Made by a program: the position numbers and the translations under genes. From Listeria welshimeri serovar 6b str. SLCC5334 (GTDB lineage Bacteria > Bacillota > Bacilli > Lactobacillales > Listeriaceae): a stretch of DNA of 64,000 nt. Where the stretch lies: assembly GCF_000060285.1 (NCBI RefSeq), contig NC_008555.1, forward strand, positions 2,418,001 to 2,482,000, read 5' to 3'. Under the pieces are notes generated by a model that saw only the letters and a program-made list of their open reading frames with translations, ran no database searches and was not told the origin of the DNA. Below, one piece after another: positions 24,688-34,054 of this stretch; position 1 is the stretch's first letter, and every line of letters begins with the position of its first letter.

Positions 24688-25698
24688 TTATTTAGCGATT
24701 TTTGCAAAGTATTCTAAAGTACGTACTAATTGAGCAGTGTAGCTCATTTCGTTATCGTACCAAGCTACAGTTTTAACTAATTGTTGATCGCCAACTGTAA
24801 GAACTTTTGTTTGAGTTTCGTCAAATAATGAACCGAAAGTCATACCTTTGATATCAGAAGATACTACTTGATCACTAGTGTAACCAAATGTTTCTGGATC
24901 AGAAGCTGCTTCCATAGCTGCATTTACTTCGTCAACAGTAACTTTTTTGTCAAGAACTGTTACTAATTCAGTAAGGGAACCAGTTGGAACTGGAACACGT
25001 TGAGCAGCTCCGTCTAATTTACCTTTAAGTGTTGGTAATACTTCACCGATAGCTTTAGCAGCACCAGTAGTATTAGGGATGATATTTTCGGCAGCAGCAC
25101 GTGCACGACGGAAGTCACCTTTTGGATGTGGAGCATCTAATGTATTTTGGTCACCAGTGTAAGCGTGAATTGTAGTCATTAGACCTTCAACAACACCAAA
25201 TTTGTCTTCTAAAACTTTAGCCATAGGAGCTAAACAGTTAGTAGTACAGCTTGCGCCAGAGATAACTGTTTCAGTTCCGTCTAATGTTTCATGGTTTACA
25301 TTGTAAACGATTGTTTTCATGTCGCCAGTTGCTGGAGCGGAGATAACAACTTTTTTAGCGCCAGCTTTAATGTGTAATTCAGCTTTGTCTTGCGCTGTGA
25401 AGAAACCAGTACATTCAAGAACGATGTCTACTCCTAGGTCCCCCCATGGAAGTTCTTCTGGGTTACGGTTAGCTAATACTTTAACTTCTTTACCGTTTAC
25501 TTTGAAGAAACCATCATGTACTTCTACTTCACCGTCAAAACGGCCTTGAGTTGTATCATATTTTAACAGGTGAGCTAACATTTTAGCATCTGTTAAGTCA
25601 TTGATTGCAACAACTTCAATTCCTTCCACATTTTGAATACGACGGAATGCTAGACGTCCGATACGTCCAAAACCATTAATACCAACTTTAACTGTCAT
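24688..25698 (-). CDS. gap: Glyceraldehyde-3-phosphate dehydrogenase
   Basis: A 336-residue glycolytic NAD-dependent dehydrogenase. Motifs: NAD-binding [16 protein letters not shown], catalytic Cys in [12 protein letters not shown] (about 151-154), [20 protein letters not shown] with phosphate-binding Arg, and the C-terminal [19 protein letters not shown]. It is the GapA (glycolytic) type because it follows cggR, 32 bases downstream, in the operon. Confidence 0.97.
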   Translation of the reverse strand: MTVKVGINGFGRIGRLAFRRIQNVEGIEVVAINDLTDAKMLAHLLKYDTTQGRFDGEVEVHDGFFKVNGKEVKVLANRNPEELPWGDLGVDIVLECTGFFTAQDKAELHIKAGAKKVVISAPATGDMKTIVYNVNHETLDGTETVISGASCTTNCLAPMAKVLEDKFGVVEGLMTTIHAYTGDQNTLDAPHPKGDFRRARAAAENIIPNTTGAAKAIGEVLPTLKGKLDGAAQRVPVPTGSLTELVTVLDKKVTVDEVNAAMEAASDPETFGYTSDQVVSSDIKGMTFGSLFDETQTKVLTVGDQQLVKTVAWYDNEMSYTAQLVRTLEYFAKIAK

Positions 25699-25730
25699 AA
25701 GTCAATTTCCTCCTTGAAAATAGTGTTTTT

Positions 25731-26777
25731 TTATTTCAAAAGGGTATTACTCCCTTTTAAAAGCGATTTTGCTGCTCCTTCATCCGTGATTAAAACCGTA
25801 TTTTTTGGAGCGCTTTTCATATACGATTTGATTGCTTTGGCTTTTGATGTGCCACCTGCAACTGCAATGATGTGCGGGATTTGCGCTAAGTCTTCGAATT
25901 GAAGACCGAATGTAGGGACTTTATGTACAACCTCGCCCTGCTCATCAAAATAATAGCCAAATGCTTCACCAACAGCTTTACGATGGATGATTTTTTCAAG
26001 TACATCTTCGCTGGTATGTCTGCGCTTCGCCATTGCGAGTGCATCACCTATGCCTAGAATAATAGCATTTGCGGATTGTACTAATCGTAAGCCTTCTTGA
26101 ATTGCCGGTTCTTTTAGCAACGAACGATAGGCTTCTTCACCTAATTGTTCTGGCACATAAAGTACTCGGTGTTTTGTGTTAGTCTTCGTTGCCATCTTAT
26201 CACAAATTGTATTCGCTTGATTGTCAAGGTCTTCACCAATACCTCCACGACCGGGAACGAAAAGAAGTTCTCTGCCTTTTGCGAAATCAGTTGTCATCAT
26301 TTCGGCAACAGTTGCCATTGTAGAGCCGCCCATAACTGCGACGATGTTTCTTTTTTCAGTGAGAGCCATGTCTAATTGTTCTACAGCCACACGTCCCATT
26401 TCTTCGCGGACCCATGGTGTATCATCGCTATCACCTTGCACTACCAAGCATTTTTTGATTTGCAATTTTTTTGCTAATTGTTCTTCCATTGAATGTAATC
26501 CCGAAAGCTGATTCATAACATTTTCTAAATCACGGAAAACGATTAAACCTTCTTTTGTTACAGTCATTCCGGAAGAAGCAATTTCTACTAAACCTTGTGC
26601 TTTCAAAAATTCTACTTCGCCGCGCAGGACCCGTTCACTCATGCCTAACATGCCGGCAAGCGTGCGTCTTCCAACTGGTTCAGAAAAATAAATCGAGCGT
26701 AGGATTTGATAGCGTTTTTGCATAATCATTAAAACGTCGGGCAATAACTTTTTCTGAATGTTAATTAAGTCTGACAT
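25731..26777 (-). CDS. cggR: Central glycolytic genes repressor
   Basis: A 348-residue SorC/DeoR-family repressor. The N-terminal HTH (about 25-60: YSEPVGRRTLAGMLG, SERVLRGEVEFLKAQGL) binds DNA and the C-terminal sugar-binding domain has VAVMGGSTMATVA, PGRGGIGED and LGIGDALAMAKRR loops that bind fructose-1,6-bisphosphate. FBP relieves repression of the operon. First gene of cggR-gap-pgk-tpi-pgm-eno, with an operator just upstream. The AGGAG site eight bases before ATG fixes the start. Confidence 0.96.
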   Translation of the reverse strand: MSDLINIQKKLLPDVLMIMQKRYQILRSIYFSEPVGRRTLAGMLGMSERVLRGEVEFLKAQGLVEIASSGMTVTKEGLIVFRDLENVMNQLSGLHSMEEQLAKKLQIKKCLVVQGDSDDTPWVREEMGRVAVEQLDMALTEKRNIVAVMGGSTMATVAEMMTTDFAKGRELLFVPGRGGIGEDLDNQANTICDKMATKTNTKHRVLYVPEQLGEEAYRSLLKEPAIQEGLRLVQSANAIILGIGDALAMAKRRHTSEDVLEKIIHRKAVGEAFGYYFDEQGEVVHKVPTFGLQFEDLAQIPHIIAVAGGTSKAKAIKSYMKSAPKNTVLITDEGAAKSLLKGSNTLLK

Positions 26778-26799
26778 TTTTAATTGCTCCTCATCTTTG

Positions 26800-26835
26800 G
26801 ACGCTTAACGACCCACTTAGTCATCTGACGTCCCG
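26800..26835 (-). promoter_or_regulatory. CggR operator
   Basis: On the minus strand: CGGGAC-N6-TGAC-N4-TGGGTC-N6-CGTC. The B. subtilis CggR operator is CGGGAC-N6-TGTC-N4-CGGGAC-N6-TGTC, so the two half-sites keep exact spacing with four base changes. It lies between the promoter and cggR. Confidence 0.85.
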
Positions 26836-26881
26836 TTAGAACTAAAAAAAGTAGAGATAGAGGTTTACATAACTTTCAAGA

Positions 26882-26910
26882 CTATTAAACTAGCTACTTA
26901 AGCTCGTCAA
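26882..26910 (-). promoter_or_regulatory. Probable promoter of the glycolytic operon
   Basis: TTGACG (26910-26905), 17-base spacer, TAATAG (26887-26882) on the minus strand, about 50 bases upstream of the CggR operator. Confidence 0.55.
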
Positions 26911-27166
26911 CAAAATGTCTCTCAATGTGTTTTTTACCCCTTCTCTTTCTGCTTACGCTGGTGAATCTTTTTTTATGTTCTTTAACTACCCTACGTTCCT
27001 TATTCTAACAGTCTTAGCACAAATCTTCAAGTATTAAGTGGGACATTTATGAAATATTCACCTTAAATTTACAATTCATTTTAAAATTGCAAACTTATAA
27101 GTAGCCTATACTAGTAGTTTTCCACGTCTATAAAAAATAAAACATGCTCTTAATATTTTTTTATTT
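26911..27166. other. Long non-coding region between sigL and cggR
   Basis: No open frame with a start signal and no strong hairpin is visible. It is AT-rich with pyrimidine runs. It could hold further regulation of the cggR operon. Confidence 0.35.
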
Positions 27167-27218
27167 AAAAAGACGTTTTTTGTCCCACATCCTACTTGTG
27201 GGGCAAAAAACGTCTTTT
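27167..27218 (-). terminator. Terminator of rpoN/sigL
   Basis: AAAAAGACGTTTTTTG (27167-27182) pairs with CAAAAAACGTCTTTT (27204-27218), with CCCAC / GTGGG inside. The T-rich 3' arm follows the stop codon at 27217 directly. Confidence 0.85.
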
Positions 27219-28560
27219 AAAATCTTTTTCTTTTGGATGATGAAGGTATATTTAACTCTAAGCGATATTTAGCAATCGCCCTTCTTGAAACTTGAATTTC
27301 TTTTTCTTCGAGCATATCTACTATTTTCTGATCAGAGAGCGGCTTTAATTTATCTTCCTCTGCCACAAATTCTTGTACAAGTTTTTTAATTGTTGCACTG
27401 GAGATATCGCCCATGTTCTCATTTTCAGATGATTTTTTCTGCAATCCTGATGCAAAAAATCGTTTTAACTCATATACACCAGTGCTTGTTTCGATATATT
27501 TACCATTCACCGCGCGGCTCACAGTTGATTCGTGCACGCCTAATTCTTCCGCTACTTCTTTCAAAGTTAATGGTTGTAAATGGGCTGAATTATCCAGAAA
27601 ATACGCTTTTTGATGACGAACAATCGCTTCGCCAACTCGTTGTAAAGTGTTTTCACGTTGTTCGATTCCTTTTTTTATCCAGTCAAATTCACCAGCTTTT
27701 TCACGAAGAAATTGGGCGACATCTTTTTCTTCCGTTGCCCGCATGGTTTCATAATAAGCTTCTTGAAAACGCACTTGTGGTAAAAATTGTTTGGCTAATG
27801 TAACAGCAAATTCGTTCTCATGTTGAATTAAAATCAAGTCTGGCACCACATATTGTACGCGTTCGGACTCAAACTCAGAACCCGGTTTAGGATTTAGTGT
27901 TTTGATATAATCAGATACTTCTTGAATATCTTGCAAACTAACATCCATTTCTGTAGCAATTTTTTTCCATTTTTTCTCCGCAAATTCCGTGAAGAATTTT
28001 TGGATAACATCATAAGCAATATAAGGAGCATCAGGTGACCGTTCGATTTGTAAAAGAATACATTCTCTGGCATCTCGTGCACCAACTCCCGCTGGTTCCA
28101 TGCTTTGTAAAATCTCAAGACCTTCTAGCACACTAGCATCATCCATGAGAAGTGCTGCGCTGACATCTTTTAAATCTATTTGTAAGTAACCATTGTCATT
28201 TAAACTTTCTATTAAATACAAAACAATAATTTTATGTGTTTGTGTAACATCCATTAAGTGTAATTGTTCTTTTAGTGCATCTGCTAACGTCAGCTTATTA
28301 TCGGCGATTTGCTCTAACCAATCTGTATCATCCGAACGTCCAGCGCTTTTACGACTACTATAAGAAAAATCTGTGGAGAAATCTGATCCTGGAATCACTT
28401 CAATCAATGGGTTCTCAAGTGCTTTATCTTCTAAAAATGCCACCAAGTCAGCTGTCGCAAATTGAAGCATTGCAATAGATTGGGACAATTGTTGCGTCAT
28501 ATTTAATTTCAGCGATTGTTTTTGTTGTTGCTTTTGGACGAAATTAGATTCTAAACGCAA
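27217..28560 (-). CDS. sigL: RNA polymerase sigma-54 factor
   Basis: A 447-residue sigma-54 (RpoN). Region I is Gln/Leu-rich (KQQQKQSLKLNMTQQLSQSI), followed by an acidic linker, the core-binding domain (about 70-250), an HTH at LTLKEVAEELGVHESTVSRAVNGKYI (about 325-350, the -12 recognition region) and the RpoN box RRAIAKYRLELNIPSS at the C-terminus for -24 recognition. It needs an AAA+ activator at its promoters, which in Listeria control mannose and other PTS genes. Its place next to cggR is the standard Listeria order. Confidence 0.96.
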   Translation of the reverse strand: MRLESNFVQKQQQKQSLKLNMTQQLSQSIAMLQFATADLVAFLEDKALENPLIEVIPGSDFSTDFSYSSRKSAGRSDDTDWLEQIADNKLTLADALKEQLHLMDVTQTHKIIVLYLIESLNDNGYLQIDLKDVSAALLMDDASVLEGLEILQSMEPAGVGARDARECILLQIERSPDAPYIAYDVIQKFFTEFAEKKWKKIATEMDVSLQDIQEVSDYIKTLNPKPGSEFESERVQYVVPDLILIQHENEFAVTLAKQFLPQVRFQEAYYETMRATEEKDVAQFLREKAGEFDWIKKGIEQRENTLQRVGEAIVRHQKAYFLDNSAHLQPLTLKEVAEELGVHESTVSRAVNGKYIETSTGVYELKRFFASGLQKKSSENENMGDISSATIKKLVQEFVAEEDKLKPLSDQKIVDMLEEKEIQVSRRAIAKYRLELNIPSSSKRKRF

Positions 28561-28680
28561 ATTAAAACCTCCATCAAAAATCAGTCTGATAGCACTACCA
28601 AACTGGATTATATTCCATTTCTAGTCTTCATTATAACATGCCATTTTTTAAATTACAGCAGATTCTCTTTGTTCTATTCC

Positions 28681-28717
28681 AAAAAAATCCAAGCACTTGT
28701 TTTGTGCTTGGATTTTT

Positions 28718-28719
<2 letters not shown>
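28681..28719 (-). terminator. Terminator of the M19 dipeptidase gene
   Basis: AAAAAATCCAAGCAC / GTGCTTGGATTTTTTT, a perfect stem with T-runs on both sides, acting on the minus strand. Confidence 0.9.
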
Positions 28720-29662
<943 letters not shown>

Positions 29663-29722
29663 TTAGATACATCTATTATATACTTTTCAGAGGAATAGAC
29701 AAGAAGTTTTTCTAAGAAGCAA

Positions 29723-31885
29723 TTATTTCGTCATTTTATGTTGTTTACCTGGCCAGAATGCCCATTTTCCAAGTAATACGGTAATCGAAGGAACGAGGAA
29801 TGGGCGAACGATAAATGTATCTAGTAAAACTCCGATAGCTGTAATTAAGCCAAATTGTACTAATAATTGGATTGGTAGCGTTGTTAAGACACAAAATGTC
29901 CCCGCTAAAATTAAACCTGCGGACGTAATAACTCCACCAGTTTGACCGACGCCTTCTGTAATCGCTTTTCTAAGTGGTAGTTTCTTACTGTTTTTCCATA
30001 TACTAGAAATCATAAAGATATTGTAATCTTCTCCTAATGCGACAATGAAAACGAAGGAATAGAGCGGAATTAAGCCAGAAATCGCCTCCACACCCATAGC
30101 GTAATGAATGATTACCCAGCCAAGTCCAAGTGCACCAACAAAGGATAATAATACGGTTGCTACTAAATAAATCATTGCTGTAATGGAACGTAAATAGCAA
30201 AGTAATAAAATCGCAATTAAGGCGATAACAAGTGGAATAATGACTTTTTCATCATGCTCTGTAACCGCACGATCATCATATTGTGTTGCTGTTTGTCCTG
30301 CAATATAAACATCATTTCCTTTATCAGCTGCAGCGCGGACTTTTGGTACTACATCCATCGCTTCGTTACTATAAGGATTGTCTTTCAAAATTAGTGTATA
30401 TTTTTGGTAGCCTTTGCTTTTTTCCGGACCAGAAACCGAAGCTACACCGTCTACATTTTCAAGCGAGCTTTTCATCGATTCTTTGGAATTCACAACTACT
30501 TCCATCGGTGCCAGCATTCCAGCGCCAAAATGATCACTAATTATAGTAAAACCTTCTCTAGATGGCATGTCTTCTGGGAACGTTGAAAGTGTGTCATACG
30601 TATATTTGACCTGACTTGTGAAAATACCACATCCAATTAGAATAACTAATGTAATAATTAATACACGTATAGGATGTTTCGCGGATATTTCGCCAATTTT
30701 ATGCCAAAAACGGTTTTCTTTGTGGTGTTTTGGTGTTTTTCCTTTTTTCTTCGCGCGAGTTTCTTCCATTTCCACCGTTCTTGGGACAAACGGCCAAAAC
30801 GAAACGCGACCAAATATGCCTAGAAGTGCTGGTACTAGTGTAAGCGAAGAAATCATCATAATGAAAATCGCTAAACTAAACGGTACAGCAAAATTATGGA
30901 ACGAACCATATTCTGCAGCTAAAAGTAGAAGTAGAGCCGCCATAACCGTTAAACCACTCAGCGCAATGGCACCCGCTGTTCCACTGAAAGCTTCTTTAAA
31001 TGCTTGGAAACGATTTTTTTCGGTGTGTAAATGGCTACGGAATCTAGAAATCAAGAATAAACAATAATCTGTTCCCGCCCCAAATAGTAATACAGTCATT
31101 ATCGAAAGTCCTTGGGAGCCATAAGTAATAATTCCCTCTTTCGCAAGCAATCCTAGAATTGGCGTAATAACTAAATAAGCAAAACCTACTGCAATCAATG
31201 GTATTAATGCCAAAATTGGTGAACGATAAATTACTAAAAGGAAAACTAAAACAAGTAATACCGTTCCTATTAGTAAGGAAACATCTGCGTCTTTAAATAA
31301 TCCACTAGCATCCACACTAATTCCAGCCGGACCAGTTGTCCGAGCAACTAATGTATCATCAGCCGTTACTTTCTTAGCAAATGGGTCTTCGCCAATAGTT
31401 GTTTTAGCAGCTGATTCCAATTGGTTAAAGCTTTCTGAAAGTTGATCCGACGTTGCACTATCCTTCATAATAACCGTTTGAATAAAGGTCGTGCCATCTT
31501 TAGACACTTGTTTTTTAAGAGCAACGGGCGGCATTTTGTCATAAGGCACAGCCATTTTTTGAAAATCTACTGGATTCTCAGTTAGTTCTTTACTATATTT
31601 TTGAATGTTAACTAAATCTGCTGTTGTTAATCCAGTTGAACGATACCAAGTTATAAGAGCTGGTACTCCATCTGTTTCTGAAAATTTCTCATCAATTAGC
31701 TTTTGAGCAACAACAGATGGTTCTGAACTTGGTAAGTCTTTTGCAGCGTCATCTTTGTAATCAGCAGCTTTTGGAAAGAACAACTGTAAAATTATAATAG
31801 CGATAATCCAAATACCTAATGTGATAAAGCGTCCCTTCTTGCCACCAACCCCACTGGCTATTTTACTTAAAAATCCATCTTTCAT
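29723..31885 (-). CDS. MMPL/RND-family transporter
   Basis: A 720-residue membrane exporter of the MMPL (YdfJ-like) family. The architecture is the usual duplicated one: TM1 (about 15-35), a large extracellular loop, five or six TM helices with the GAGTDYCLFLISR motif, a second TM and loop, then VALGEDYNIFMISS in the second half. Substrates in this family are lipids, drugs or glycopeptides. The start is set at 31885 (AAAGGGGGATG upstream), 25 codons inside the longest open frame. A TetR gene lies directly upstream on the same strand, so this is a regulator-transporter pair. Confidence 0.9.
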   Translation of the reverse strand: MKDGFLSKIASGVGGKKGRFITLGIWIIAIIILQLFFPKAADYKDDAAKDLPSSEPSVVAQKLIDEKFSETDGVPALITWYRSTGLTTADLVNIQKYSKELTENPVDFQKMAVPYDKMPPVALKKQVSKDGTTFIQTVIMKDSATSDQLSESFNQLESAAKTTIGEDPFAKKVTADDTLVARTTGPAGISVDASGLFKDADVSLLIGTVLLVLVFLLVIYRSPILALIPLIAVGFAYLVITPILGLLAKEGIITYGSQGLSIMTVLLFGAGTDYCLFLISRFRSHLHTEKNRFQAFKEAFSGTAGAIALSGLTVMAALLLLLAAEYGSFHNFAVPFSLAIFIMMISSLTLVPALLGIFGRVSFWPFVPRTVEMEETRAKKKGKTPKHHKENRFWHKIGEISAKHPIRVLIITLVILIGCGIFTSQVKYTYDTLSTFPEDMPSREGFTIISDHFGAGMLAPMEVVVNSKESMKSSLENVDGVASVSGPEKSKGYQKYTLILKDNPYSNEAMDVVPKVRAAADKGNDVYIAGQTATQYDDRAVTEHDEKVIIPLVIALIAILLLCYLRSITAMIYLVATVLLSFVGALGLGWVIIHYAMGVEAISGLIPLYSFVFIVALGEDYNIFMISSIWKNSKKLPLRKAITEGVGQTGGVITSAGLILAGTFCVLTTLPIQLLVQFGLITAIGVLLDTFIVRPFLVPSITVLLGKWAFWPGKQHKMTK

Positions 31886-31922
31886 TATACATCCCCCTTT
31901 AAATTTGCTTATTTTTTTTCGT

Positions 31923-31936
31923 TTATCAAATGATAA
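31923..31936. promoter_or_regulatory. Candidate TetR operator
   Basis: TTATCA-AA-TGATAA is a perfect 6-2-6 palindrome in the short gap between the TetR gene and the transporter gene, 38 bases before the transporter start. Confidence 0.45.
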
Positions 31937-31966
31937 GTGAAACGCCAAAAAAAGAAGCACGGTAAA

Positions 31967-32578
31967 TTATACCTCTTTTTTACAAAGCCCAAACATCATT
32001 AAATTGATTAATTCATCGATTTGTTCTGTTGTTGTCTGTTTTTGACCAAAACTACCTTTCCCTGAGAATAGTGGACTAATAGTGGACAAACAATATCGTG
32101 CAGCTGTTTCGGCACTGACTCCTGTTCGCAGTTCACCAGCACTCTCTAATCGCTCAAAAAAATCTTGAAACGGCTTTAAATAAGTTTGTTGCCATAATTT
32201 ATATAGTAAATACTGATTTTCCGGCTTCATCTCATTTAAAATATCATGAATCATCAATAAAATATTAGTAGGATGTTCTTCAATTAACATCATTAACATA
32301 TCATGCAGTTGTTCTTCTTTTACTTTATTCATTTGCAGAATCGGGTGCATTTCAACTTGAATATTTTGCGTCAATTCGCGAACTACTTCAATATAAAGTG
32401 ATTCTTTATCTTCAAAATGATGATAAAGTGCCGGCTGGGTAATTTTGGCGATTTTAGCTATTTCTCTTGTTGAAACTGCCCGGTAACCTTTTTCCATGAA
32501 TAAATCTCGTGCTGTATCCAAGATTTTTTGTCTTGTTATTCCTAATTCTTCTGCCCGAGTACGCTTCTTCTCCATCAT
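31967..32578 (-). CDS. TetR-family transcriptional regulator
   Basis: A 203-residue repressor. The N-terminal HTH is TRQKILDTARDLFMEKGYRAVSTREIAKIAKITQPALYHHFEDKESLY shortened (about 13-60), the typical TetR signature. The helical C-terminal half should bind an inducing ligand. It sits upstream of the MMPL transporter and probably controls it. The start is set at 32578, where AAGGGTGGGGTG precedes two adjacent ATG codons; the second (32575) is an alternative. Confidence 0.88.
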   Translation of the reverse strand: MMEKKRTRAEELGITRQKILDTARDLFMEKGYRAVSTREIAKIAKITQPALYHHFEDKESLYIEVVRELTQNIQVEMHPILQMNKVKEEQLHDMLMMLIEEHPTNILLMIHDILNEMKPENQYLLYKLWQQTYLKPFQDFFERLESAGELRTGVSAETAARYCLSTISPLFSGKGSFGQKQTTTEQIDELINLMMFGLCKKEV

Positions 32579-32591
32579 CACCCCACCCTTC

Positions 32592-32990
32592 TTATTTTTC
32601 CGTAGAAAGTAGTTGTATATTTTTATCAATCAGTTTTTGTAAAGTTTCTTTGTGCCACTTGCGACCAAAAACGCATTTGCTTACAAGGTATTTACCTTCT
32701 TCTAGTTCTCCTTCTTCTGTAATAGCACGAATATGTAGACGGTAAACCAATTTCTTTTTTACTAATGCAATTTGCTGAATCGTTTTTGCATCTAAAAAAT
32801 GCATTTCCGCGTCACTCAATTTGAAAACAAATGTAAAAATCCCAGCTTCTGTAAATGCTAGAATAAGCGTGTGTCTGCCTCGCATATGAGGGCCTGCGTA
32901 TAAAAAATCAATTGTTTGAACGGTCAAATTATGATTTTCACTATAAGTTCGCACTTCTGTTTCTAATCGTTCTTTCAAACTAGCAGCCAA
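32592..32990 (-). CDS. Conserved hypothetical protein, 132 aa
   Basis: A 132-residue soluble protein, start MAASLKERLETEVRTYSENH, then a beta-rich body (HTLILAFTEAGIFTFVFKLSD, VYRLHIRAITEEGELEEGKYLV). The alternation resembles a small PH-like barrel, but I do not recognise the family. The start codon is a TTG at 32990, supported by GGAGGGG about six bases upstream and no nearby ATG. It lies 13 bases upstream of the TetR gene on the same strand, so cotranscription is likely. Confidence 0.65.
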   Translation of the reverse strand: MAASLKERLETEVRTYSENHNLTVQTIDFLYAGPHMRGRHTLILAFTEAGIFTFVFKLSDAEMHFLDAKTIQQIALVKKKLVYRLHIRAITEEGELEEGKYLVSKCVFGRKWHKETLQKLIDKNIQLLSTEK

Positions 32991-33218
32991 AATAAGCCCC
33001 TCCCTTGCTGATTAATATTTTACCAGAAAATGGTGGAATGAAGTAGATTATTTTTTTATAAATGATAACACCTCTAAAAATTATTATTTAAAATGAAAAA
33101 ATGGATATTTCGTATTCTATTCTTCTCTCATTCATGGTAATATCAATATTAGTGTTCGCTAGATAGATATAAACGTTTTTACGATTATATAAATATTAAA
33201 AAGGAAGTTGGTACGAAA

Positions 33219-33554
33219 ATGGGAGAGCAAAGCATCATGGAAACACGAAACGGGAGAACATCATTTTTTGATGGAGGATTACTGCAGTACATTGGTTGGA
33301 CAATATTAGGATTTCTTGTAACAATTTGCACTATAGGAATTTGTTATCCTTGGGCTTTATGTATGGTTTATGGTTGGAAGATAAATCACACTGTTATTGA
33401 AGGAAAACGCCTAAAATTCCAAGGTTCCGCAGTTGGACTGTTTGGCAACTGGATTAAATGGTTACTACTAACTATAATTACTATCGGAATTTATGGTTTC
33501 TGGGTTTTTATTAAGTTAGAAGATTGGAAAGTAAAAAATACGATTTTTAAATAA
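33219..33554 (+). CDS. DUF898-family membrane protein
   Basis: A 111-residue membrane protein with two hydrophobic segments (about 24-45 and 75-97). Each carries the same motif, a G-rich turn and an I-T-I/C-I-G-I-Y/C-Y-P/G-F-W pattern (CTIGICYPWALCMVYGWKIN; IITIGIYGFWVFIKLEDWK). This internal repeat is typical of DUF898/YjgN-type proteins; the role is unknown. AAAGGAAG precedes ATG 33219; a second in-frame ATG at 33237 is possible. Confidence 0.75.
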   Translation: MGEQSIMETRNGRTSFFDGGLLQYIGWTILGFLVTICTIGICYPWALCMVYGWKINHTVIEGKRLKFQGSAVGLFGNWIKWLLLTIITIGIYGFWVFIKLEDWKVKNTIFK

Positions 33555-33560
33555 AATGTA

Positions 33561-33607
33561 AAAACATCTTACAAACAAGCTAAATGCTGATTGTGAGATG
33601 TTTTTTT
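33561..33607 (+). terminator. Terminator of the DUF898 gene
   Basis: AAAACATCTTACA pairs with TGTGAGATGTTTT (one mismatch) and is followed by TTTTTTT. Confidence 0.8.
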
Positions 33608-33679
33608 AGATCCTCTAATCAATCTTTCGCCAATTTCTTCGATTACTGCCAAACCGTAATCTTTATAAATTGCACTCAA
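33569..33679 (-). CDS. Possible small ORF or gene remnant, 36 aa
   Basis: A TTG at 33679, seven bases after AGAGGATG, opens a 36-residue frame beginning MSAIYKDYGLAVIEEIGERL. The first 25 residues look protein-like, but the rest runs through the terminator of the DUF898 gene, suggesting a truncated end of a larger lost gene. It lies just downstream of tRNA-Arg, a common integration point. I do not recognise it. Confidence 0.25.
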   Translation of the reverse strand: MSAIYKDYGLAVIEEIGERLIRGSKKTSHNQHLACL

Positions 33680-33864
33680 AAATAGTCATCCTCTGTTATT
33701 TATTAAAAATTTCTCAATGTATATTAATTACTTTTATCATATCTACTTTAAAATATTATTATCAACTACGGTGTATTTTACTATATAAAAAACTTCAAAT
33801 CATTTTACACCTTTTAATAACAAGGGTTTTCAACGATTTAAAGATTTTTATTACGACGTATGAA
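33680..33864. other. AT-rich gap downstream of tRNA-Arg
   Basis: No gene, hairpin or promoter that I can support. It is about 75-80 percent A+T. Confidence 0.35.
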
Positions 33865-33936
33865 TGCCCTCGGAGGGAATCGAACCCCCATTTTAAGAAC
33901 CGGAATCTCACGTGCTATCCGTTGCACCACGAGGGC
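33865..33936 (-). tRNA. tRNA-Arg (anticodon CCG)
   Basis: Acceptor stem GCCCTCG / CGAGGGC, D-arm with GGATAGCAC, anticodon stem TGAGA / TCTTA around the 7-base loop TTCCGGT (anticodon CCG, reading CGG), and T-arm GGGGGTTCGATTCCC. The CCA is not encoded. Single-copy tRNA-Arg genes are attachment sites for some Listeria phages; no prophage is present here. Confidence 0.93.
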
Positions 33937-34054
33937 TTTATGTAGCCTTAGAATCTTACCGTACGAATAATAATTATAGCGAAATTCATATGGTTTTACA
34001 AGCTTTATTTTAATGAAGAAGCCGGCAAGTCCGAGGATTTGCTGGCCAAGGTAG

